A stretch of 6,247 nucleotides of DNA from Candidatus Cloacimonadota bacterium. Lineage in GTDB: Bacteria > Cloacimonadota > Cloacimonadia > Cloacimonadales > TCS61. The position numbers were made by a program, and so were the translations under genes. Where the stretch lies: contig JAOZPK010000044.1 in assembly GCA_029932755.1 (NCBI GenBank), positions 9,858 to 16,104 on the forward strand, given 5' to 3'. Below are positions 1 through 6,247 of this stretch, piece after piece; the stretch's first letter is position 1, and each line of letters opens with the position of its first letter. The notes beneath the pieces are model-generated. The model was given only the letters and a program-made list of their open reading frames with translations, ran no database searches and had not been told where the DNA came from.

Positions 1-674
1 CTACAGAAAACTGGAATGGCACAGAAACACTTACCTTTACAGTGAGTGATAATGTAACAGATGCAACTGCTGAGGATGATGTTGATGTTATTGTTATTCC
101 GGTTAATGATGAACCGGAAATAATTGGATTCACACCTGAGGAACTTGTGTTTACCGTGCTTCAGGACAGTATTGTTACATTTACAGTAATTGCAGAAGAT
201 ATAGATAGTGATCTAACTTATGAATGGCTGGTTGATAATGAATTGCAAACCGAGATAACAGAAGAATTTATTTATCAATTCTCAGAACTAGGTGTAATTG
301 AGATTAAATCAGTTGTATCAGATGAAGAATATAGTTTGGAAACGATTTGGAATATTACAGTTAATCCTACAACAGGTTTGGAAGAGATCATTCCGGTAGC
401 AACAATTCTTTATCAAAATCATCCAAATCCATTTAATCCGACAACTAATATTAGATTTGCCGTTACAAATGCTGGTAATATAAGTATAAATATTTACAAC
501 ATTAAAGGTGAGCAGATCAAAACATTAGTAAATGGAGTATATCCTGTTGGGGAGCATAATGTAGTTTGGAATGGAAAGGATAATAACGGTAAGATAGTTT
601 CTTCAGGAGTATATTTCTATCACATGTTATCCAAAGAATATTCCAGCACTAGAAAAATGATATTAATGAAGTAA
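1..674 (+). CDS. Secreted/cell-surface protein with cadherin-like and PKD/Ig-like domains and a type IX-type C-terminal sorting domain (5' partial)
   Basis: The reading frame is open from the first complete codon at base 3, so this is the C-terminal 223 residues of a larger protein; the GTG at 42 lies inside a domain and is not a start. Visible residues 1-25 (TENWNGTETLTFTVSD onward) and the following 'VIVIPVNDEP' strand form the end of a cadherin-like repeat. Residues of about 38-122 form one PKD/Ig-like domain ('YEWLVDNELQTE', then 'SVVSDEEYSLETIW'). From about residue 137 comes a FlgD-like sorting domain of some 87 residues: 'NHPNPFNPTTNIRF', 'INIYNIKGEQIKTL', 'GEHNVVWNGKDNNGK', 'SSGVYFYHM', ending in basic 'RKMILMK'. 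In the known family this tail directs export across the outer membrane by the type IX (Por) system and is cleaved on the surface. The job of the missing N-terminal part, perhaps an adhesin or enzyme, cannot be told. It is followed 18 bases later by a terminator, so it ends its transcription unit. Confidence 0.88.
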   Translation, partial: TENWNGTETLTFTVSDNVTDATAEDDVDVIVIPVNDEPEIIGFTPEELVFTVLQDSIVTFTVIAEDIDSDLTYEWLVDNELQTEITEEFIYQFSELGVIEIKSVVSDEEYSLETIWNITVNPTTGLEEIIPVATILYQNHPNPFNPTTNIRFAVTNAGNISINIYNIKGEQIKTLVNGVYPVGEHNVVWNGKDNNGKIVSSGVYFYHMLSKEYSSTRKMILMK

Positions 675-692
675 AAAAAAGTAAATTAAAAT

Positions 693-722
693 AGCCCTTC
701 AGTGAAATCTGAGGGGCTTTTT
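693..722 (+). terminator. Rho-independent terminator of the surface-protein gene, possibly bidirectional
   Basis: AGCCCTTCAG (693-702) pairs with CTGAGGGGCT (709-718): ten base pairs including one G-U (698/713), a six-base loop TGAAAT, then a run of five T (718-722). It lies 18 bases after the stop at 672-674. On the minus strand the same hairpin lies about 35 bases past the stop of the convergent transporter gene and is followed by a T-rich tract (complement of 673-692, including eight A at 673-680). It may therefore also end that transcript, less strongly because the T run is interrupted. Confidence 0.9.
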
Positions 723-753
723 AATTAATTAAATTCGACAATTTCTATCTATG

Positions 754-1503
754 TTATAGTCCAATTAATTTAAGTATACCAAATAATTTTAGGCAGGCAA
801 TCAGGATTGCTATCGTGAGAACTATTTTCACAAATTTCTCTCCTCTGGTGATTGCAGCTTTAACACCAATAAATGCACCAATACTATTCCCGGCAGCTAA
901 TACTAGTCCGTATTTCCAAATCACTTTACCGGAAAATGCAAAAACTATCACAACAAAAATTGTGTAACACATAATAATAAATACTTTTACAGCATTGGCT
1001 TTAATGAGATTGAATTCTTCAACTAGGTTTAATGTTGCAAGGAAAATAAAACCAACACCAACTTGAATTAAACCACCATAAAATCCCACGATTAAAAAAA
1101 TAATAAATTCAAGCCATTTGGGTAATTTTTGCGTGAGAGATGATCTCTTTTTATGCGGTTTAAGCATTAAAATGAGAATAATTATAAATACAAAGGCAAG
1201 AATTTTATCATAATATTCAGAAGAAATATTTATAGCGGATATCGAACCTGCAATTGCACCAATAATAGCTGCAATCGTAATATGAATTATAGATCCAATT
1301 TCCAGAATTCCATGCTTATGAAACCTGCTTACTCCTGTAATATTTTGCAGAAGAACGGCAACACGATTAGTAGCATTTGCTATAGGTGAAGGTATCCCTG
1401 CAAGTATTAGAACTGGAAGAACAAGAGCAGAACCTCCTCCCGCAAGTGTATTGATGAACCCGGCTATTATTCCAACAAAAAATAAAATAATCAATAATAT
1501 CAT
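754..1503 (-). CDS. TauE/SafE (TSUP, DUF81) family inner-membrane transporter
   Basis: A 249-residue, very hydrophobic protein of the usual length for the sulfite exporter TauE/SafE family. Members are inner-membrane carriers, with sulfite, sulfoacetate and other organic or sulfur-containing anions among the known or proposed substrates; the substrate here cannot be told from sequence. The family's two-fold internal repeat is visible. The first half opens with 'GFINTLAGGGSALVLPVL' (residues 15-32) and 'GIPSPIANATNRVAVLLQN' (36-54). The second half opens with 'GFYGGLIQVGVGFIF' (140-154), followed by 'NLIKANAVKVF'. A basic cytoplasmic loop, 'KPHKKRSS' (115-122), separates the halves. I count about seven to eight membrane segments. 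The start is secure: an in-frame TAG lies one codon upstream of the ATG at 1503, and a weak GAG ribosome site lies seven bases before the ATG. The gene is monocistronic, convergent with the surface-protein gene and divergent from the TPR gene, so neighbours give no clue to its substrate. Confidence 0.93.
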   Translation of the reverse strand: MILLIILFFVGIIAGFINTLAGGGSALVLPVLILAGIPSPIANATNRVAVLLQNITGVSRFHKHGILEIGSIIHITIAAIIGAIAGSISAINISSEYYDKILAFVFIIILILMLKPHKKRSSLTQKLPKWLEFIIFLIVGFYGGLIQVGVGFIFLATLNLVEEFNLIKANAVKVFIIMCYTIFVVIVFAFSGKVIWKYGLVLAAGNSIGAFIGVKAAITRGEKFVKIVLTIAILIACLKLFGILKLIGL

Positions 1504-1550
1504 ATTCTAACTCAACAATTTTTTTATCTAAATTCATAATTTCTTTTCTA

Positions 1551-1598
1551 ATGTCAAATATTATCATTAATTATAGCCGATTATATTCATATTGACAT
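1551..1598. repeat. Inverted repeat in the divergent intergenic spacer
   Basis: ATGTCAA (1551-1557) is repeated inverted as TTGACAT (1592-1598), a perfect seven-base match separated by 34 bases. The match extends to ATGTCAAATAT versus ATATTGACAT if one extra A is allowed. Half-site centres are 41 bases apart, about four helical turns. The right arm contains the -35 elements of both candidate promoters and the left arm lies just past the predicted minus-strand start. It could be a paired operator, but a seven-base repeat in A+T-rich DNA can arise by chance. Confidence 0.3.
1570..1598 (-). promoter_or_regulatory. Candidate sigma70-type promoter for the TauE/SafE gene
   Basis: Read on the minus strand, a perfect TATAAT (1575 down to 1570) is preceded, across a 17-base spacer, by ATGTCA (1598 to 1593), which matches four of six bases of TTGACA. 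Transcription would start near 1563 and give a leader of about 60 bases before the ATG at 1503. In such A+T-rich DNA chance matches are common, and the promoter consensus of this lineage is unknown, so this remains a prediction. Confidence 0.45.
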
Positions 1599-1619
1599 TG
1601 AAATAACATTAAAAATGAT
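1592..1619 (+). promoter_or_regulatory. Candidate sigma70-type promoter for the TPR gene / endonuclease Q-like operon
   Basis: A perfect TTGACA (1592-1597) is followed, after 16 bases, by AATGAT (1614-1619), which matches four of six bases of TATAAT. Transcription would begin near 1626, just before the GGAGG ribosome site, giving a short leader of about 20 bases. If this is right, the in-frame ATG at 1615 lies inside the promoter and is not translated, which agrees with the start chosen at 1645. The -10 match is only moderate. Confidence 0.4.
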
Positions 1620-1633
1620 AGGAATCGTTTTGT

Positions 1634-1638
1634 GGAGG
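1634..1638 (+). promoter_or_regulatory. Shine-Dalgarno site that sets the start of the TPR gene
   Basis: GGAGG, six bases before the ATG at 1645, is a near-ideal ribosome binding site. The upstream in-frame ATG at 1615 has only an A-rich, site-less sequence before it. The start at 1645 also places the basic KK pair and the hydrophobic stretch of the signal peptide at the very N-terminus. Confidence 0.88.
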
Positions 1639-1644
1639 AATTTA

Positions 1645-4600
1645 ATGAAGAAGATATATTTCATTTTACTTATAGTTCTATCTGTAAGTTTATGGTCAGA
1701 TCTCAATTTTGGTAAAGGATTATTTAATGACGGTTTATATGAAGAGGCAATAAATGAATTTGAAAAAGTAATTGCCTATTCTCCAACCTCTGATGATGCC
1801 AAAGAAGCAATTTTTTTTATTGGAGAAAGTTATCGGGAGAGAGATCAATTTATTAAGGCTGAATCAGCATATAATAGGTTATTAGAGGGATTCCCCGGTT
1901 TATTGTTTCGTGATAAAGTATTGTATTATCTGGCACAAACACAATTTGGACAACATAAATATAACAACACTGCAGAAAACTTAAAATTATTGATCGAGAC
2001 ATATCCAAACTCAAATTTTAGTAAGATGGCATTATCACAATATTTGGAATGCCTCTATATAATGAATAAATATGACGATGTAATAATTAAGGGTAGAAAG
2101 ATCGTACGAAATTATAAAGATTATCATAATATTCCGGATGTTCTCCTTTGGTTGGCTCAAGCCAGACTCAAGATGCAAATGCCAGTGGAAGGAAAGAGGA
2201 TCCTACATGAAATTATAACAGATTATCCTGATCATATTTCACGCTGGAAAGCTGTGGAAAAACAGATCGAAATCATGGAAAATGAAGAAGGAACAAGAAA
2301 AGCTGCAGAAGCTTTGGCTACTATACTTCAAGGTGAAATACCGCGTAATTACGAGGAAAGGCTCCGTTCCATATTAGCAGGTTATTATATAAACTTACAG
2401 GATTCTCCAAAAGCTTATTTTGAACTTTCTAATCTAATTAACAAATTTTCAAGTTCACTTCTACTTGATGAATACATTCTTAAATATACTTCAGTTCAGA
2501 TAAAATTGAAAAAATATTCTGATATAAGAAATGATTATACTAAATATAAAAAAGTATTTCGTGAAAGTAACAAACAGAATGCCTATTTTCTGCAATTAGC
2601 AAGAGCTGATTTTTTACTGAAAGATCTTGATTCTGCAAAAGAGTGGCTAAATAAAATTTCAACAAATGATGGTGATATATTGTATCGAAAACAATTGTTA
2701 ACTGCTGATATAATGCTTGCTTCCGGGAAATATACAAATGCTTCAAAAGAGTATAAAAAATTACTAAATAACAAATTTGCATCGAGATGTGAATTGTTAT
2801 TGACGTTGGGAAACATCTACTTCGAAAAATTTCAGCAATATAATACTGCAAAGAAATATTATCAGTGGATATTAACGGAATATTCTGCAGATAATTTTCA
2901 GGATGTAGCTGTTTATAAAATTGCTTTGTGTTTAGAAAATCTTGATAAAGATGAAGATGCTATAGCCGAATTGGAACAGATCGATATTCAGAAAATAGAA
3001 AATGCTGAATTAAAATTGAAAATAACAAATAAACTTCGATATCTTAAGAAATTCAAGAAACGTAACTATGAAACAGCATTTAACGATTTGCTTAATTCTT
3101 TAGTAAACAATTCATACAAAACAGACACAAAAGAGTTCAATAATAATCTGCTTAATATTCTTATCACAGATATCAAAGACTATGAATCGGCTATCAGGAT
3201 TCTTGAAAATGGAACCGAACCTGAAAGTTATTACAAGAAAGCAGTATTATGGATACAAATCGCAGAAAAATATAAATATGAATCAAAAAACAATATGTCA
3301 AATGAAGCTTTAAAAAAAGTGGATATGATAAATTCAAAGTTAGATAAAACAAATCATGCTGATTGGTTGGAAGAAATATATATTCGAAAACAACTTTTGC
3401 AAAATGCTGAGCTTAATTCAGAATTAATAACAAGAATAAAAACATTTATTGAAAAGAATTCAAATAAAATGGCAGCAAATGAATTTAGATTGCAAGTTGG
3501 AAAATATTACATCTCTAATAATGAGGTCGAAAATGCTGCCAAATATTTTGCTGATCTTGTAAATAGCTCGGTAATTGATGATACTGATTTTTACAACGCA
3601 AAGATACATTTAGCTGAATACTACTATTCTAAAAATGATGATGCTAAAGCTCTAAAATATTACAAGATAGCCGATGAATACATCAAGCTAAATAATCCAC
3701 TTGTTTACTTTCATTTTGCTGTCGTTCTGAATGAGCAAGGACAAAAAAAGAAAGCTGAAAATAAACTTGCTTTTTTGGTAAATAATGCAGAAAGATTCGA
3801 GCAATATCCCAAAGCTATTCAATATTTTACAAAGTCATTACGAGAATCAGGAAATTATGAAAGTGCAATAAAATATCAGTTGCTTCTACCCGAAAAGGAT
3901 AGAAATGATGATACCTATAAACTTATTGCAAGAGATCATGAGAAGCTGGGTAACAATGAAAAAGCAAAAGAAGCCCTAATGCATATCGTGAATAAAAGTG
4001 AAGAAGATCTTTCCAAACTTGCCTATCTGCAGTTCACTACAAATGATCTTGAAATGGCAAAATATACCTATGGTGAACTTGCCAAAAATAATAAAGTAAA
4101 TTTAAAATATTATGAAATGCTTGGTCGGATAAATTTTATTCAGGAAAATTATCTTGAATCTGCAGTGAATTACAAGAAAATAATTGATAAATTGGGAGAT
4201 AATTATTCTGGATATGAAAATATCAAATCTGTTGCTAAAGAAAATGTCATTGCTTTATATAGAATAGAGAATAGACCTAAAGCAGAAACGCTAGCTAAAA
4301 AATTTAAGAATCAATTAACCGATAAAGACAAAAATGAAATTGAAGTTAACCGCGGAATATATTATAAGAAAATTGATAAAAGGAAAGCTGAATCTATATT
4401 TACAAAGTTATTAAAGAAGAAGAATCTAACAAGTGATGTAATGATAAAAGCATATTTCTGGCGTGGTATCGTAAGATTAGAAAAAGAAGAATTAGATAAA
4501 GCGGAAGCAGATTTTTCTACAGTTGCCAATTCGATTGATATAGACATGAGCAATCAGGCACATCTGAAACTGGGAACAATTAATTTCTCCAAAGAAAATT

Positions 4601-5151
4601 ATCAAAAAGCACTCTCTCATTATTATAAAGTAATAGAAAATGATGAAGATGGAAAACTTGCTTTTGATGCTGCCCGTAATTTTGCATATGTCTGCAAAAC
4701 AATGAAGGAGTGGCAAAAGGCGATAGCAGCCTATCAAATAATTCTGGAACGTTGGGGAGATGAGGAATTAGAAGCTAAAACAGTTTTTGATATTGCTTTC
4801 TGCCATTTCCGTGATAAAAAATATTCTCATGCTATTGAAATGTTCACTCGTGCAATTCCTCTGCTTGAAGATAAAGAGACACAAGCTGAAGCTCAATATT
4901 GGATCGGAGAATCATATTTTGGGATGGAAAGTTATGAATTGGCAGTTTCGGAATTATTAAAAGTTGGTTATAATTATCCTCAATTCACTCAATGGGCTGC
5001 TTCGGCTGAACTCAAAGCGGGAGAAGCATACCAGAATAGTAATCAGTTTGATAAAGCTATTCAAATATATGAACGTGTTATCAGTAAATATGGGAAGTAC
5101 AGTCAATGGGGAACAGAGGCAAGCAGTCGGCTTCTAATCCTGGAAAAATGA
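1645..5151 (+). CDS. Large exported TPR-repeat protein (periplasmic or envelope scaffold)
   Basis: The product is 1168 residues from the ATG at 1645. Residues 1-18 (MKKIYFILLIVLSVSLWS) look like a signal peptide with no lipobox cysteine, so I place it in the periplasm or bound to the envelope and do not call it a lipoprotein. Nearly all of the rest is helical repeats of TPR type. Clear N-terminal units are at about 22-47 ('GLYEEAINEFEKVIAYSP'), 52-84 ('AIFFIGESYRERDQFIKAE') and 88-121 ('YYLAQTQFGQHKY'). Weaker, degenerate units fill the middle. Canonical units return at the C-terminus, for example 1081-1112 ('AQYWIGESYFGMESYELAV') and 1117-1149 ('AGEAYQNSNQFDKAIQIY'). The terminal pair resembles the TPR region of YbgF/CpoB and BamD proteins of outer-membrane assembly, but the length is several times theirs. 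No catalytic domain is visible; a protein-protein scaffold is the natural inference. The stop overlaps the next gene's start by four bases (ATGA), so the two genes form an operon. Confidence 0.9.
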   Translation: MKKIYFILLIVLSVSLWSDLNFGKGLFNDGLYEEAINEFEKVIAYSPTSDDAKEAIFFIGESYRERDQFIKAESAYNRLLEGFPGLLFRDKVLYYLAQTQFGQHKYNNTAENLKLLIETYPNSNFSKMALSQYLECLYIMNKYDDVIIKGRKIVRNYKDYHNIPDVLLWLAQARLKMQMPVEGKRILHEIITDYPDHISRWKAVEKQIEIMENEEGTRKAAEALATILQGEIPRNYEERLRSILAGYYINLQDSPKAYFELSNLINKFSSSLLLDEYILKYTSVQIKLKKYSDIRNDYTKYKKVFRESNKQNAYFLQLARADFLLKDLDSAKEWLNKISTNDGDILYRKQLLTADIMLASGKYTNASKEYKKLLNNKFASRCELLLTLGNIYFEKFQQYNTAKKYYQWILTEYSADNFQDVAVYKIALCLENLDKDEDAIAELEQIDIQKIENAELKLKITNKLRYLKKFKKRNYETAFNDLLNSLVNNSYKTDTKEFNNNLLNILITDIKDYESAIRILENGTEPESYYKKAVLWIQIAEKYKYESKNNMSNEALKKVDMINSKLDKTNHADWLEEIYIRKQLLQNAELNSELITRIKTFIEKNSNKMAANEFRLQVGKYYISNNEVENAAKYFADLVNSSVIDDTDFYNAKIHLAEYYYSKNDDAKALKYYKIADEYIKLNNPLVYFHFAVVLNEQGQKKKAENKLAFLVNNAERFEQYPKAIQYFTKSLRESGNYESAIKYQLLLPEKDRNDDTYKLIARDHEKLGNNEKAKEALMHIVNKSEEDLSKLAYLQFTTNDLEMAKYTYGELAKNNKVNLKYYEMLGRINFIQENYLESAVNYKKIIDKLGDNYSGYENIKSVAKENVIALYRIENRPKAETLAKKFKNQLTDKDKNEIEVNRGIYYKKIDKRKAESIFTKLLKKKNLTSDVMIKAYFWRGIVRLEKEELDKAEADFSTVANSIDIDMSNQAHLKLGTINFSKENYQKALSHYYKVIENDEDGKLAFDAARNFAYVCKTMKEWQKAIAAYQIILERWGDEELEAKTVFDIAFCHFRDKKYSHAIEMFTRAIPLLEDKETQAEAQYWIGESYFGMESYELAVSELLKVGYNYPQFTQWAASAELKAGEAYQNSNQFDKAIQIYERVISKYGKYSQWGTEASSRLLILEK

Positions 5152-6247
5152 AATTAGCAGTTGATCTTCATTCTCATTCCGGTTATGCAGGTGGAGTGGG
5201 ACAAATTGAACTTACTGCAGTTTCCAGAACTATGAAACTGAAAGGAATCGATATTTTTGGAACAGGTGACTGTATTTTTCCACCAAGAACAGAAGAGCTG
5301 AAACAGGAATTAACAGAAGTTAGTGAGGGTTTGTTTGCTCTTCCAGGAGATTACAGTAAATTTCTTTTACAAACAGAAGTTATCTTCTCCACAAAACTAA
5401 CACACAAAAGAAATAAAACAATAGCTCATCATATTATATTTTTCCCAAATTTTGAATCGATCTATAAAATGCAATTATTGATGAATAAATGGGGAATGAA
5501 GAACACAATCGGCAGACCATTCATAACAAGTAATACACAAAAAGAATTAGAAAATCAGCTCTTTGAAATATCAAATATTCATCCTTTACTAGAAATTATT
5601 CCGGCTCATGTTATGACTCCCGACGGTATATTTGGAAGTAAGAATGATCTGGATGAATTAAGTGAATTTTATGGTTTGTTTCTGCCAAATGTAAAAGCAA
5701 TTGAAACCGGTCTAAGTGCTGATCCAAAAATGTTAGAAAAGATCCCTGATCTTGCAAAACTCACATTTGTTTCTAATAGCGATTGCCATAGTGCGGCCTT
5801 GAACAGGATTGGTAGAGAATTTACTATTCTTGATGTAGATCAAATCGATTACAAAAGTATAATTAATGCTATTCGGCAGAACAATGTAATAATGACAGCA
5901 GAATTTAATCCTGCAGAAGGAAGATACTTTCTCACCGGTCATAGAGCAGATAGAAAAGGACATTCCCATGAATTGATCTTTGAAGATAAATTACCTGAAA
6001 AATTGATCTGTCCGGTTTGTAATAAGAGAATGAACTTGGGAGTGCGAGAGAGAACTATTCAATTGCAGGATAATTCGATTACTCCAATTACTCGTAAATA
6101 CTTGCATCTCATACCGCTTATCGAAGTTATAGCTGCATCACAAAACCTGAAGAGCATTACTTCAAAAAGAGTACAAGAAATATTTGATATTGTTATGAAC
6201 ATTTTCCCCTCGGAAATTGCATTATGGCAATCAGATAGCATTCAAGT
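5148..6247 (+). CDS. Endonuclease Q-like PHP-domain protein (3' partial)
   Basis: The frame is open from the ATG at 5148 to the window end, 366 complete codons. Its ATGA overlap with the TPR stop and only a short GGA upstream point to translational coupling. Residues 1-255 are a PHP metallohydrolase fold with the expected ligands in order: 'DLHSHS' (H8, H10), 'FGTGD' (D41), 'QTEV' (E77), 'AHHIIF' (H94/H95), 'IPAHVMTP' (H154) and 'SNSDCHS' (D212, H214). Further EndoQ/TIGR00375-type motifs are 'FGSK' (162-165), 'AIETGLSADPKM' (184-195), 'IGREF' (221-225) and 'AEFNPAEGRYFLTGHR' (251-266). Then come a zinc-knuckle-like 'CPVC' (288-291) with 'NLGVRER', and a C-terminal 'IPLIEVIA' (322-329) and 'SKRVQEIF' (339-346). 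Known members nick DNA 5' of uracil, hypoxanthine, xanthine and abasic sites in the cytoplasm. Standalone members run to roughly 400-425 residues, so little may be missing, but some bacterial relatives carry a UvrD-type helicase C-terminally, which cannot be excluded. Classical motifs are altered, so activity is inferred. Confidence 0.85.
   Translation, partial: MKLAVDLHSHSGYAGGVGQIELTAVSRTMKLKGIDIFGTGDCIFPPRTEELKQELTEVSEGLFALPGDYSKFLLQTEVIFSTKLTHKRNKTIAHHIIFFPNFESIYKMQLLMNKWGMKNTIGRPFITSNTQKELENQLFEISNIHPLLEIIPAHVMTPDGIFGSKNDLDELSEFYGLFLPNVKAIETGLSADPKMLEKIPDLAKLTFVSNSDCHSAALNRIGREFTILDVDQIDYKSIINAIRQNNVIMTAEFNPAEGRYFLTGHRADRKGHSHELIFEDKLPEKLICPVCNKRMNLGVRERTIQLQDNSITPITRKYLHLIPLIEVIAASQNLKSITSKRVQEIFDIVMNIFPSEIALWQSDSIQ

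Noticed and set aside
42..44. GTG at 42 as the start of a complete 210-residue gene
   Set aside because: The frame stays open upstream to the window edge and the upstream residues (TENWNGTETLTF) continue the same cadherin-like strand pattern; the gene is truncated at its 5' end.
721..732. Palindromic TTAATTAATTAA after the terminator as a protein-binding site
   Set aside because: A two-letter A/T palindrome in an A+T-rich convergent spacer is expected by chance and has no promoter next to it.
1367..1567. 66-residue minus-strand frame upstream of and overlapping the TauE/SafE start
   Set aside because: It overlaps the conserved N-terminus of the transporter out of frame, and its C-terminal part is a Cys/Ser-rich shadow of that coding sequence; no ribosome site or domain supports it.
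1504..1644. Riboswitch or small RNA in the divergent spacer
   Set aside because: The candidate leaders are about 60 and 20 bases long, A/T-rich, with no stable stem or recognisable aptamer motif; only promoter-like elements and a short inverted repeat are visible.
1811..1818. Run of eight T early in the TPR gene as a possible phase-variation switch
   Set aside because: The tract simply encodes Ile-Phe-Phe in a TPR helix; A+T-rich genomes carry many such runs and nothing else suggests slippage control.
2540..2851. Minus-strand frames opposite the TPR gene (2540-2851, 2583-2816, 4362-4553, 4492-4737)
   Set aside because: They lie wholly inside a well-supported coding region, have no recognisable domain, and have the composition expected of reverse-strand shadows of Lys/Glu-rich helices.
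5733..6241. Minus-strand frames at 5733-5969 and 6059-6241
   Set aside because: They lie opposite the endonuclease Q-like coding frame, which is continuous from 5148 to the window end and carries clear family motifs.

Overview
This window is strongly A+T-rich bacterial DNA holding four protein genes, two of them cut by the window edges. The lineage is inferred to be a Gram-negative of the Fibrobacteres-Chlorobi-Bacteroidetes (FCB) group or a relative such as Cloacimonadota. The reasons are a cell-surface protein ending in a FlgD-like 'NPFNP' C-terminal sorting domain of the type IX secretion kind, a very large signal-peptide-bearing TPR protein, and Shine-Dalgarno sites of ordinary form. No 16S rRNA or other decisive marker is present, so the lineage is not proven.

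Layout. At 1-674 (+) is the 3' end of a secreted protein with cadherin-like and PKD/Ig-like domains and a C-terminal sorting signal, closed by a strong hairpin terminator at 693-722. Convergent to it, at 754-1503 (-), is a TauE/SafE-type membrane transporter. A 141-base divergent spacer (1504-1644) follows; it holds a candidate promoter in each direction whose -35 elements overlap, and an inverted repeat. At 1645-5151 (+) is a 1168-residue exported TPR-repeat protein. Its start is set by a good GGAGG site rather than by the first in-frame ATG at 1615. The last gene starts inside the stop codon of the TPR gene (ATGA overlap) and runs off the window at 6247. It encodes a PHP-fold protein that I recognise as endonuclease Q-like, a nuclease family that acts on deaminated bases in DNA.

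How the genes relate. The TPR gene and the endonuclease Q-like gene are almost certainly co-transcribed and translationally coupled, although one product is predicted to be exported and the other cytoplasmic, so a shared function is not evident. The first two genes are independent units. There is no gene-free stretch over 300 bases, and I see no tRNA, rRNA, CRISPR array, insertion sequence or phage gene. The most noteworthy element is the endonuclease Q-like protein: it keeps every PHP metal-site residue but departs from the classical family in several conserved motifs and probably in its zinc-binding module. This is a divergent member of a known family, not evidence of a wholly new system.
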